The notes below the pieces were generated by a model. The model did no database searches, was not told the DNA's origin, and saw only the letters and a list, made by a program, of their open reading frames with translations. A stretch of 64,000 nt of DNA, taken from contig CM060978.1 of assembly GCA_030765065.1 (NCBI GenBank), forward strand, positions 109,239,192 to 109,303,191, written 5' to 3'. This DNA is from Deroplatys truncata. Taxonomy: Eukaryota; Arthropoda; Insecta; Mantodea; Mantidae. Of the stretch, positions 23,060 through 33,970 are shown piece by piece. The position numbers were made by a program, and so were the translations under genes. Numbering within the stretch: the first letter of the stretch is position 1; each line of letters opens with the position of its first letter.

Positions 23060-23990
23060 AGTTTTATAAATGTATTAAGATAATCCTTATCTCGATAACA
23101 AATTAAATGTTATACTCTCAACACCTTATAGAGAATCAATACTTAAAAATTATTTGAACTATTTTACCAGTCATAGTTTTAATTTTATTGACCTATCCTG
23201 CACGTGCGCCTCTGATTTTTCTAAAAACACATCCTGCCACAAAAGGAGCATTTCCAGTGAAATTGTCTACAGCTGTCGATTCCTGTTTAAAGAAGAAATA
23301 GGAAACGGTCGCTAATGCTGCATCTTTCCCTGCAGTTAAAGACTTATTAAGTTTATAGATACGATAACAAACGATAGAATAGCAATTTATAGAGGTTTTC
23401 TTCGCTAAATTCCAGGATCTAGTATGTGAGTCAGACGCATCAGCTAAATTGCAGCCCTTCTTTGCGTCTCTAATAACAGAATTAAACTAGTGCAGTTTTT
23501 CAGCGATGAAAACTCTGATGTTCAGTTTCGCCGCCATTAGAAAATGTGGCCTGAGAGACGTTAAACTAACACTTCGTCAATTTTTGTCATATTGTCAACA
23601 ATAATCGCATCAAAATGACGGTGTGTCAACTATGACTAACATAAATTTGCCAATTTTAGCAACAGAAATGATTGCAACGTATCTTTTTATTGGCATTTGA
23701 AAACAAAAGAGAAACGTAGCGCGTACATTTTTTGTTAATATCAACGGCACGCTACCTCATGTTTTAAACATAGTTCGGTAATACTGTAATTGCTGCCTAG
23801 TCTAGCAGAATACCTATATATAAGTATAACTTCTGTCTTGAACAACATTTTAAGTTGACTTGTCAAAATATAAAACTTGAACACATCCGTAATTAGTTAA
23901 CTACAAACTGTACCGAAACACAGAGAAACATAGCCTTCTCACTGTGTCTACCAGCGATAAAATGGCTACATGTGCATAAAGAATGCTCAC
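23060..23990. other. No recognised gene; AT-rich spacer
   Basis: Nothing identifiable on either strand. Confidence 0.4.
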
Positions 23991-23994
23991 TACC

Positions 23995-24120
23995 TGCCTC
24001 TGTAGTCTGATGGAAGCATCTAGCTTCCAAATCAGAGGTCATGTGTTCGATTCCCGGATGAAAGATGGGAATTTTTTGGCCAGGTTTATTCCCCATTCTC
24101 CCTAGAGTCTGGAAGTATGA
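23995..24120 (+). mobile_element. Candidate tRNA-like SINE
   Basis: A TAGTCTGATGG run (A-box-like) and TGTTCGATTCC (B box, 24049-24059) are spaced as in a tRNA. The acceptor stem does not pair convincingly, so I read it as a tRNA-derived SINE head followed by an unrelated tail. Confidence 0.45.
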
Positions 24121-25990
24121 GTGAGAGTGTAAATTTAATGTTTATAAAGAAAAACTCAAGTAAACAAATCCAAAGATACACAATAGTACTCGACCACGAT
24201 AATATTGCACTTGACTTTACGAAAATCTGCATTTGAACACATGCGGAAGCCAGCCCAGCGAGTGCAATACTACTGTGATCGAGTTATAAAACAACATTGT
24301 GAACATCATCGCCGATGTGCAATTGTTCCAAAAACAAAGCCGCCGATACGACGTTAGGTATTAACATGGCATAAAATTGTGCTTACAGAGCCGGGAAGAT
24401 TTGCTATTACATTAATTTCTGAAAAACTGCAGTAGCTTTTTTTATCCTCCAGTTACGTAAACTAGTTTGGGAGTAAGGAAGCAATATTTGCTTCACACAC
24501 ACACACACACACGCAAGTGCTATACAAGTTTTGAAACACCATCTCAATTACCGTTACCAATACGGTATGACACCGTGACGAAACATCTAATGATTATAGC
24601 AAGTGTTGTTTCGGTGTTTTATAACCTATATCGATTCAAAAACGTTATCATCCATTTTGCGAGATGTCGATACATACGTTCTGGACAAACATTTTCTAAA
24701 AACTCGGTGAGTATCATTTCAAAGTTGGAAATGTCCATTATTCACTTAGTGAAATGAAAATAGCTGCGATGCCGTTTCACAAGAACTTAACAAAGAATAA
24801 GAAGCGCCAATGATTGGAAAGGAGGAAAACGACTCCACAAAAATTGACGGGAAATTTGGCTGTTAAAATGAGGACGCAGCTTGATGGAATGGACTTTAAC
24901 GTTTAACGAAACCACCAGTTTGACAATTTTCAAATGTCTTGACGACGATTGGTGGGACCGAGCATGTTATTAACAGGAATCCTATAACATAAGTTTTATG
25001 TACTTACAGGAAATAAAATTGAGTTTGCGTGCTATAAAGTTGCATAAGCCTGGTCGTTGAAGATCTTTTGGTTATCGTTCAGAAGGCATAAAACCAGTTT
25101 TCTGAAATTGCTGGAAACATAAACATTGGATAAAAATAGATATAACGTGATATAGATCTTGCTAACGAAATAGTGACGAAAGGTAGCAAGAACCAGTTAT
25201 GCATTATTATTATTCTCAGTCAATAGAGTCAATTTTTAACAAAGAAACAAGGTATAGGTTGCGGACATGACTTCTGCAGCGCAGTTTTAAATTAGCAAGG
25301 CAAGAGCGGAGCCAACTCATTCTGCACTGCATTCTCTTCTGCCGGAGTTTGTTGAATGATTGAACAGCCCTTTTTCACGGTGCCGACCTCACCTGTATTG
25401 CCCTTGTACTGTTTGCTCTCTTATATACCTCCTTTTTTTCTTTCTTTCTTTTACCTTCCTGCTTGCCTCTCTTTTCTCTTTCGATTCGTGCTTCAAGTTG
25501 TTTTGTCTTCTTTTGTCTTAAATCTTATCGATCTACGCCAAGACTTATCGTTCCTCCCTCAACGTCAAGAGGGTCTCTCTCTCTCTCTCTCCTCGAGAGT
25601 TACACTATATTCCTTTTTTGTTTCTCCACAAAGAACCAGAGTCATTCGAATCCTGCGGAAGGAACAACCACGGCTTATTGCCGTTAGAGAGAGCTACATA
25701 TTTCAGTGGCGTTCTGCATCCTATATTAAAGCAATACACGACTTGAATGTTAGGAACACAAATATTTTTATCTACGGCATCGGTTATTTATACTTCAAAA
25801 TGTGATTTCTTGGCATTAATGATAGGTATATGCGCTGAATTTTTCAGTCTGGTTCTACCTTTTCAACTTGAGTCTACACACTGCATGTGTGAAGAGCAAT
25901 TTTTTATCAAGAACCCACAATGCATAAATCCCGGTCGTTGGAAAACACGATCAGCCTTGTAATTGCGGCAGTTAGAACACTTAAGTATGC
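24121..25990. other. No recognised gene; low-complexity tracts
   Basis: Holds a (CA)n run (24497-24512) and pyrimidine-rich stretches with CTTT and CT runs (25430-25600). The latter create unsupported 149- and 74-codon frames (25356-25805, 25463-25687) full of Phe, Leu and Ser. I see no domain. Confidence 0.4.
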
Positions 25991-25997
25991 CTTATAA

Positions 25998-26135
25998 CGA
26001 GCGAAATGACTCAGGGGTAACGCGTGAGGCTCGTATTCGGGGTGTCCTGGGTTGGGCCGGCCATTCTGACGTTGACTTTTTTCGCGGCATTCTATGGTTG
26101 GTAGGCCAATGGTGCGATGTGCACAATTTCCTGTG
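25998..26135 (+). mobile_element. SINE family S3 head, diverged copy
   Basis: The run 'gcgaaatgactcaggggtaacgcgtgaggctcgtattcggggtgtcctgggtt' is related to the minus-strand head at 29740-29822 (GGTAACGTGTGAGGCTAGC there). The B box is degraded (CCTGGGTTGGGCC). A GC-richer segment to about 26400 follows that I cannot classify. Confidence 0.5.
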
Positions 26136-27635
26136 ATTTCATTTTCTTATTCATGGTCGAAGAATCGGGCGAGTGAATGGCGCGCGTATCGCTATGAATT
26201 TGATTTGCAGAACTGTCTGCCCTGGTCGGTGTGTGACGGACCCTCAGAGACCTCTTCGTGGAGAGATAAGGGGATTCCCGCCGTAGGTAGAGGTTAGGTA
26301 CCCCGAGTCTGCCGCCTCGGGTCTGGTCGCCCTCTGTCCTTCACTTCGCCCCTTCCTTCTCGAGGGTGCCAGAAGTACAACAGGCGACTGTGCGCTTAAA
26401 GTGCCGAAATCCTCCTCCGCTTCCTAATAACCATAAAGTATCCTTATAAAGTAACGAAATCAAGAAATGGACGAAAATAACAGCGCTTCTGCTAATTATA
26501 CCGAAACATTACTACGAGTTATTGAAGTAAGGATTGGTCTGTAGGTATGCGAAGATTAAAGAGAGAAACAGCTCTAGAGCCTGAGACGAAATTTAAGAAT
26601 AAAAAAGATAAGACGTAACCATATCAGACAAAATATGGATACAAAAGAAGTTATATTAACAGACATGCGAAATGAACGCAACTATGTCCTTGCATAATAT
26701 TGTTGATTCACCCTCTTTCCAAACACCATGGTGAAGAATGTGTTATTCACAAAGTTTGTAAAAATATAGTTTACTCCTGTATAGCCTTCCCTTTCTTGCA
26801 CCTCTCCTCTCCGAATTCTATGCTCCTGGCTTGGAACATCGCAACTTTCACAAAATGAATGCGTAGAAAGGCAACAGATACAAAACAAATTGATTGATCT
26901 CCACCTGGGAAAAGAGAGAAGGAAAGGCTGCTTCAGAATTACTCTCAACAAAGAAAGCAAAAATCCACAACACACTGAGAGGAACGACCTTGGATGGATA
27001 GAGACAGAAACTGCAAGGCAACTGCTGAAAGTGGAGAGATGCCTAAATCTCGTAGGTAAGTGGTTCAAGGTTGACCGAGACTTTTGCGCTTAAGAAAATC
27101 GCTGATAACATAATACTAAAAAACCAGAGAAGGGAATAAGTCTTCCTGAGCACTGCTTGCCTGACACGATATAGATGCCGCTTGTAACCTAATGTAACAT
27201 GGTGACGTGATATATCCATAGACTGGATTTCAGAATATTCACAAAATGAGAATTACTGAATATTGCTAAGAAATGGGATTCCTGATGTGTCGATAGCAAC
27301 GAGTACAATAAAAACAAAGATGTTACTTTCGGCTTGTATCCTGCGAAGTATTGTATTCATCAAATCATACGCCGAGATGAACGTTTGTAACTACACTAGT
27401 ATGAAAAATACAGCCGCCGTAAACTGTTCATAGCCACACCATATGGAGCACTACGATCGATTTTAGCTGCCACAGACCGCTTGACACCCAAACTAACCAA
27501 TGCATTCCGTAAAACATGATTCCACGAATCTCTCTCTATCTACGCTTAAGCAGCATAAGGAACAAGTTGCAACTAAGCAAGAAAAGATCTAAAACTAAAC
27601 ACTACACAGTATAACAGTTGAAGCAGGTATAAAAA
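26136..27635. other. No recognised gene
   Basis: A GC-richer patch (26150-26400) is followed by AT-rich DNA. The overlapping opposite-strand frames at 26682-27068 and 26890-27093 have no recognisable motif. Confidence 0.4.
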
Positions 27636-27639
27636 ATCT

Positions 27640-28318
27640 GATCTGTTGCATTCACACGGCTTTCTCTACTCTCATTTATAAACTATACTTACAAAAACTA
27701 AACCTTCTGTCCTTCATCACACATTTACACATATTTTCGTTGTAGGCATAAGGATACAATAGGATAAAGCGATAGACATATTTTTTAAATGCGGCCGCTG
27801 TGTGATGACTTTGAATTCCATTTACTTACATAATCACGAGAAACAGAAACGAATAGTGACTTACGGCTTAAAGAAAGTATAAGTATTTGAAAATTCAAGC
27901 CAATATCTAAGGATGTCTCAGAAATGGCTAACACATCAAAATATGTTATTTGACATAATTTTATTTGTGATGCAAATAAAACATGGAATTTTAATCAACA
28001 TGTTAGGGCCATTTTTTTAAAAATAAAAAATAATGAATTTTTTTTCTAAAGGGAAATTATGGTGAACGATTTTCTTGAAAAGCTTCGTGTCGCATCCGAA
28101 GATGCTGAACTTAAATATCAATTTTGGTATTTAACGACTTTTCGTTTTTTTAGTTAGGCTGTTCACAGACGCACGGAGACACACACGCACATTTTCTAAA
28201 AGTGCGTTTCTATTCAGGGGACTTCAAAATGGGAATTTCCAAAGAAATTTCCATATCGAATTTTTGGGTGGAATTCAATACTTTTTATATACTATAGGAA
28301 AGTAGTAGATAAATTAAA
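27640..28318 (+). repeat. Family A repeat, plus copy
   Basis: It starts at 'aaatctgatctgttgcattcacac' followed by GGCTTTCTCTACTCTC, and ends at 'tactataggaaagtagtagataaatt'. It keeps 'cttcgtgtcgcatcc', 'gatgctgaacttaaat' and the 'ttcacagacgcacggagacacac' block. Confidence 0.75.
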
Positions 28319-28844
28319 AAAGGTGTCTGCGCTTTTCTTTTCATAAGTATTGGTTGTGGTGACTTTAGGTGATGCAATAATACATGTGTGAAATCTCTAG
28401 CAAACTGACACAAAAACTAAAATCAAATAGAAAGTTTATTAAACTATAGAGTTCGTTTTGCTTAATTTCTGGGTTAAGTGACAGCAGTGTTCTGATAAAC
28501 AAACCACACGTAACTCTGTCCTTTATATCAATTGGTGCTCTAGTTTGTGGTCAAAGCCACCTTGTCATAGCAGAACAAACAATGCAAACAAATGTTTGAA
28601 TACGCAAGGAATCTTTATTGGAGCATTTAGCTTTTGTTGGTAAATTATTTCAGAATAATTATATTGCATGTCATTTCAAAACGTAATACACCAATAGGGA
28701 AACAGCAGATGTGCACCTTATGAAGACTTGGTAGCTGCAATACAAACGAATTAGCGGAGAACATTTGCCTGATGGATGTAAATTTCTAGGTGTACTTTAC
28801 TAAATTTGGCAAATGCGGTTAATACATAATGGGGCAAATGTTCG

Positions 28845-29012
28845 TTTTCGTTTTGCTGCCAAAGCGACAATAAGTCAACGATTCCCAAGTAATGCACAGG
28901 TCATGAGAAAGAGACCTTTGACTTGCTCGCCCTTCTGATCTCACTCCATTGGACCTGTATTTTGTGAGTTTTAACGCCATTCTACATTCTGTACTCATTC
29001 CTAGTACCTACG
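28845..29012 (+). pseudogene. Short DDE transposase fragment (DUF4817-type family)
   Basis: A plus-strand frame reads LARPSDLTPLDLYFVSF, matching the signature 'WPxRSPDLTPLDFFLW' that holds the last catalytic acidic residue in the insect DUF4817/DDE_3 transposases. A frame upstream (SQRFPSNAQ) resembles the preceding 'FLNxRFPxRWIGR' block. It is too short and frameshifted to be functional. Confidence 0.5.
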
Positions 29013-29095
29013 GAGAATGCCAGCAGACACCATAATATAGTAATGCGGCATTTACAATCTTACATTACAGCTCATAATGGATGTTGAACACGTTT

Positions 29096-29520
29096 TCCAA
29101 AATAATGAATAGGGTAAGGTAGTTGGATTGAGGGACCCCCAGCACGGCTTATAGGCCATGTCAGCAGCCCATTGTGTTCTATGTGACCCTTTGGAGAAAG
29201 GGATGAAGGGGAGACCCGAAGAGCGATCAGATCCGGACAACGATGAACGCCAGAGGGGCTGGGGTCCTTAACGAGTAACACCAATCCATACGCCGAGCGA
29301 GTCTGTCTGCACCATTCCGCGGGTTCCCTAGAGCGTGTATCCTCCAGAAAGGTGCTCCAATCGCCAGGGAATCCACAATCTTGCCGCCTTGCACCAATCG
29401 CTGCCGCCTGGTCTGTAGCCCTAAAATATATGAAGGTACTGGTGTTTGACGCACGTTCTTACTACATACAGCACCACGGGCGCTGGACACTGGCGATACA
29501 CGCAATGAAATGTTATGTAG
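29096..29520. other. GC-richer unclassified segment
   Basis: Distinctly less AT-rich than its surroundings and open on the minus strand for 92 codons (29227-29505), but I recognise no domain. It is next to the SINE at 29530-29825 and may be an uncharacterised repeat. Confidence 0.35.
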
Positions 29521-29529
29521 GAAAATAAT

Positions 29530-29826
29530 TTAGGTTAGAGTACCTCCCTTTATTTTGCCAGTCTTAGAGAGAACGGTCTTGGCGGGATTGGAACCGCGGA
29601 CCTCCAAAGTTACCGCGGAGCTATCTTGCTGGGGAAAGGAAATGGTGATAACAAGGATAATGGAGAAGTAATTCGTGATAGAAAGGAACCACCCCAGCAT
29701 TCGCCTTCTGGGCAAAAAAACACGAAGAAAACCAGACCATATTGCCGGGCTAGTGGGATTCGAAACCGGGACCCCCCTCCTGAATGCTAGCCTCACACGT
29801 TACCGCGAGACCATCTCGCTCGATAA
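29530..29826 (-). mobile_element. SINE family S3 with two tRNA-like heads
   Basis: On the minus strand a first tRNA-like head reads GAGATGGTCTCGCGGTAACG, followed by a B box, GGTTTCGAATCCC (29756-29769). About 110 bp further on comes a second head: AAGATAGCTCCGCGGTAAC, then CCGCGGTTCCAATCCC (29582-29597). The two heads point the same way, so the element looks dimeric. Neither makes a clean tRNA cloverleaf. Confidence 0.6.
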
Positions 29827-29829
29827 AAT

Positions 29830-30545
29830 AATGTAATACGTGAAGTTCACTTTATACGTGTTTGATTTTCATCTTGTTAGTTACGAAGTGTTATGCCTAT
29901 ACTGAAATGACAGGAGGGTGCATAATGCTCTTTATCGTAGCCTCGTTTTATGCGCTCTAGGATATCGACGATGTTAGTGCTGCTAGTAGCGAAGATTACA
30001 GTGAGGTTAAAATGACTTTCGAGTGGTGGCAGAACTGTAACAAAAATGCTTACCTAGTCTTTGTACGAAATTTAACTCTTGCTGAAATGAAGCATAATCG
30101 TAAAAACATAAACGTGTGTGCCGAATAGTAACAGTGAATACATTGGTAGTAAAATAGCTTTCACCTTCTACTCTTTTCTATGTTAAGTAAGGGAATGCGA
30201 CATGCGAAATGCTTAGTTAGCTGTTCTTTCCTTGAATATAAATTAACTTATTGTCAAGTTAAATGTTCTAATTCTAGTAGCAAATGTGGGTAACAAAGCT
30301 ACATATATGGGTTGACAATACTGAATAAAGAATATCTCACAGCAAGGAAAAATTGAATATAAGTTTCACTAATGTTTAATCGTCTCAATTTGCAGAGAAA
30401 ATATGTTTCGAATGGGATAAGAGATATCCCAGAAATAGACTAAAACTATAAAATCAAAGAATAAACGTACTTATTCATCAGGAATATGCTTAGGGTACAT
30501 GGTTGTAGGTACTCTAAATAAATAAATAAATACACACATGTGTGT
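29830..30545. other. No recognised gene; (AAAT)n near the right side
   Basis: An AAAT run at 30515-30531 followed by ACACACATGTGTGT (30532-30545, palindromic) directly precedes the mariner remnant. It may be a LINE tail or the target of the mariner. Confidence 0.4.
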
Positions 30546-31234
30546 ATATACGAGGTACATCCAGAAAGTAAAGAACGATTTGGCATAACTAAATAATAAC
30601 GAACGATATCAACAACACAAAACTTTATTTACAAAGATACAGTACCTTAATCTATGTAAGGTACTGTAATCGCTATTGCTGTTAAGGCATTCTTCAATAC
30701 CGTGTTATACTCCTCTATCGCCAAAGACTGTCACTGCCTCTTTGAAATCTTCATCGGCTGGAAACTCTTTTCCACCCAAAAAGTCCTTTAGTTTCGGAAA
30801 CAAGTGAATATCCTGAATTATTTAATCAACATTTGCTTTCAACTCATCCTAATGAGTGATGTCCTCCCGTATCGTCTTCGTTGCACCCTGGTTCTTCCTT
30901 GGTTAAACATTGTGCACCATTTCCACACTGAGGACTCATTCATTGCATTATCACCATACACTTGCATTATTTCCTATAAATTTCCATTGACCGAACATTT
31001 TGTGCATTCAAACAATGAATCACACTATGCACTTCACATTTGGCAGGATTTTTAATTGACGCCGCCATTTGGACATGTGCAGAAGAGACAGGCGTGACAT
31101 CACAGCAACGAAACTCGACTCACACTGAGATGGAGTAAGGAGCTCACTAGCGTGCATGCAATTGTGTTGGTGGGGGACCGGCACCGAGCGTGATATGCAA
31201 TTGTTGTTTACTTTCTGAATGTCCCTGGTATATA
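30546..31234 (-). mobile_element. Internally deleted mariner element with both inverted ends
   Basis: The ends match over about 30 bp as inverted repeats: TACGAGGTACATCCAGAAAG on the left, and on the right the complement reading TACCAGGGACATTCAGAAAG. Both are flanked by TA, the mariner target. On the minus strand the N-terminal helix-turn-helix part of a transposase is readable from about 31075 (AAPIKNPAKCEV-like start, then EIMQVYGDNAMNESSVWKW, FNQGRTRVQRRRYGR). It then runs into a C-terminal piece, HLFPKLKDFLGGKEFPADED, near 30800-30745. The whole catalytic D,D,D middle is missing, so the ~690-bp element could move only in trans. A 12-bp inverted repeat (TACAGTACCTTA) lies at 30638-30668. 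Confidence 0.85.
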
Positions 31235-32185
31235 AATACAGGATGTCCGCCAACTTATATATTAATTCTTCAGTTGGTGAAAAAAAAAACCTTAAAAAGA
31301 ACTTTCATTGAAATCAGGCTTCTCATTCCATAGACGTAACTCTCGCATAGAAATAAAGGATATCAGTGAACAAATCCTGCAATGATAGCAAAAACAGCTC
31401 CTATTGAAAGTGATTTAAAGGAATAATGGTTATTGGTAAAAATAAGGCGATTTCTACATCAAAAATTAAAATAATAATTGCAGGCTTGTCTGAGACCGCT
31501 GCATTATGCTTACATCCAGGTACGGTTAACCGCTTGAAGTTCAAACTGTCAATTTTGTTTTCTGATATACAACCTTTAGTTGACAAGCCCAACCTCTGTA
31601 AAATCCCTCGTTTAGCTTGTTCTTGCCGTTTGCAGCAACAGTGCAACAAATGACTGCCGACTTGCTAACCACTCAAAATTAATGTTCACGTTTTTATTTA
31701 TTCAAGTAGCCTATGATATACATAAAGTGCCTTGTTTTCGAAGATTATAAAAACGTACGTGACAATACTGCATTACTCTGTCACAGTGTTGAAACACTTC
31801 AGCAGGTGTTACCTTCGTAGACAAAAACATCCACTAAGTTTTACCTTATGTTGCTCCGCGATTTTAGCAATATAGTGGCAATAAGGCACTCATTCTGTTA
31901 AACCTGTGAAAACGACGCTACGAAAATGAAATTGCTACCGGCATCCGGTATCTCCAGCAACATGTCGGATAAAATCTGAAATCGGAAAAGGATGTTTGGC
32001 ATGCATGAATACCCTCAGGAACTCTCTTCTTCTTTTCCCTTTATGCATTAGGTTAAAAGCCTGTTCCAGCTTCATTCGATCCATCGTTTATGCGGTCTTC
32101 CTACACTACTCCTTCCATACGCTGAATAATGGACTACCCTATACAGGGTGTGTTCGTTCGACATTCTCTATACAGGTGACTTCCA
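31235..32185. other. No recognised gene
   Basis: Opposite-strand frames at 31401-31653 mirror each other and show no motif. CAGGATGTCCGCC at 31241 and TATACAGGGTGTG at 32141 resemble transposon ends but are not paired. Confidence 0.35.
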
Positions 32186-32415
32186 TTTTGATTTATATTG
32201 TATAATTTTTTCTACTGCTATTTCTGTGATGTTTAGTTCTAATATCTTCGTTTCTAAGTTTATCCATTCTTGTACAGCCCTTAACTGCTCTTAAGAATTT
32301 TATCTCAGCAGCTTCGATTTTATGGAAATCCGTATTTTGTGAGTCTATTTCAGTTCCATAAAGCAATTTCGGAAAAGCCATGACATTGTTAAAGCTTATT
32401 AATGTGTCTTTTTAA
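32186..32415 (-). pseudogene. LINE reverse-transcriptase C-terminal fragment
   Basis: The minus-strand frame (from about 32412) reads LISFNNVMAFPKLLYGTEI, then KIEAAEIKFLRAVKGCTRMD and LRNEDIRTK. This matches the post-RT segment of the LINE family whose consensus is like 'LLYGSExW...AAEMRFLRxxxGxTRxDxxRNExIR'. It is unlike the Jockey element at 16.7 kb, so it is a second LINE lineage, probably RTE-like (inference). It is about 70 residues of a >900-residue protein. Confidence 0.7.
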
Positions 32416-33217
32416 GCTTTCATTTTTAGCATTCTATTTATATTGCCACAGAGAAAGAATTTAGTGAAAAATTCTGCTTCCTCCAACTGAAGACTGCTGT
32501 AAACAAAGCTTATCAGGATGCAAAACTTCAAATACAGACATAAATACATAATTTTTACAGATTCCAATATATATATACTGAAATTGGTGAATTTTATTAA
32601 GGACCTCTTATATCTTTTGATATGTTATACTGGGTCTTCGCTCGCACGTTGTGTGTCAGAGCCCTTGTCGATTGGCTTAACCACTCCCCACACCTCGCAC
32701 TCACGACAGGCTTTCTGTCCTTCATTTACCGCGCAGTCATTAGCGTCGGAAGTCCATTTTATTTGCGAGGATGGGAAGCTAGTTATCTTTAGAACAACGT
32801 ACATTTGATGTAAATGTTATTTTAAATAAGAATCGGCTCGTCGCGTTCATGAAGAATTCATCTTGAGTTTTTTACACAATCCTCCTTCCAGAACTTCAGT
32901 TCACGACCATGTGAATAAATCTGAGACTTCTGGTTCAGTGCAAAACAAGAAATGAATCCAAAGACGTACAGTGTTAACAGAAGAAACATTGGCGAAAATC
33001 CTTAACGTTCACCATGAAAATCACTATCGAAATTAGCATAACATACAGCACATACAGCATTTGCTATGAGGCAACAGTTAATTGTGTTGTATTTTATGTA
33101 CAGTTTGCAGGAATACAGATTTAGCGGAGACAGAGTGCTAGCACTCCCGACTACGGCATGTCGTGCTACCCAAATTCAGAATCCCGTGCGAGCTGTCAGG
33201 TTTTATATCTAAGGCAT
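32416..33217. other. No recognised gene; AT-rich spacer
   Basis: A 96-codon frame (32518-32808) has no motif that I recognise. Confidence 0.4.
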
Positions 33218-33605
33218 TATACAGGGTGAATCACCAAATTCTTGCATCGCAAATATTACGGAAAATGAAAGTGCTACTGATGTGCAGTTTTCACAGCATT
33301 GATTGGTAGTCAGGGGCTCGTACATTTAGCCCATAAAAAGATTTTAATAATACTGAGAAAGTTTATTTGTTTAGCAAACATACAATTTTTAATGGAACAA
33401 TTCCTAGTTACATCAATAGAACAAAGGTAGGGTAAATTAGAATGTCAGTGGCGTTTGTTGCAAGATTTTAGTGCAAGTGGTTTACGAGAAATCTTATTTT
33501 GAAACCTTTACGCACCGACACTTGTACAACCTGTGGTAGCACAAACTAAAGAAAACCAAAAGGGAATTACAATACTTCTGTGAATTCTTACAAGTAAAGA
33601 GAACA

Positions 33606-33970
33606 TAGCCCTTCAAAGGTTGTGTTCAAAATGGCGACCGGGAGCTTCAATGCACGCTTCCAGTCTGCTATGGAAAGACTGCTGCACACGTTCTAGCATT
33701 TCAGCAGAAATTTCAGAACAGGCAGCAGTAATACGTCATTTCATATGGTCTGGTGTAGTTGGCACATCCTTGTAGATAGTGTCTTTCAGCCTTCCCTACA
33801 GAAAAAAAGTCTAAAGGGGTCAGATCCGGTGAACGGGCCGGCCAAGGTACAGGTCCACTTCGTCCAATCCCACGAAATGGAAACAATCCGTTAAGACAAG
33901 CTGCAGTACTTCGAGCACTATGGACTGGACAGCCACCATGTTGGTACCATAGGTTCCTCCTAGTCTGCAT
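33606..33970 (-). pseudogene. DDE transposase, C-terminal third
   Basis: Continues the transposase on the other side of the LTR insertion. It reads LWYQHGGCPVHSA, then RWIGR-like GIGRSGPVPWPARSPDLTPLDFF, then in another frame LKDTIYKDVPTT and SRLEACIEAPGRHFEH, the family's C-terminus. The second catalytic position, normally Asp in QQDG, reads Gly here (QHGG), so the catalytic site is lost. The third (Asp in the TPLDFF block) is present. A frameshift lies near 33795. Confidence 0.8.

Noticed and set aside
23995-24070. Possible true tRNA gene
   Set aside because: A and B boxes are present, but the acceptor and anticodon stems do not pair well enough; a SINE head is likelier. The same holds for 14168-14220 and 59848-59920.
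25356-25805. 149-codon Phe/Ser/Leu-rich frame that looks like a membrane protein
   Set aside because: Produced by pyrimidine-rich low-complexity DNA (CTTT and CT runs); overlapping frames are equally open.
32130-32165. TATACAGGGTGTG as an end of the 33-39 kb transposon family
   Set aside because: Only the first ~8 bases match, and no partner end was found.
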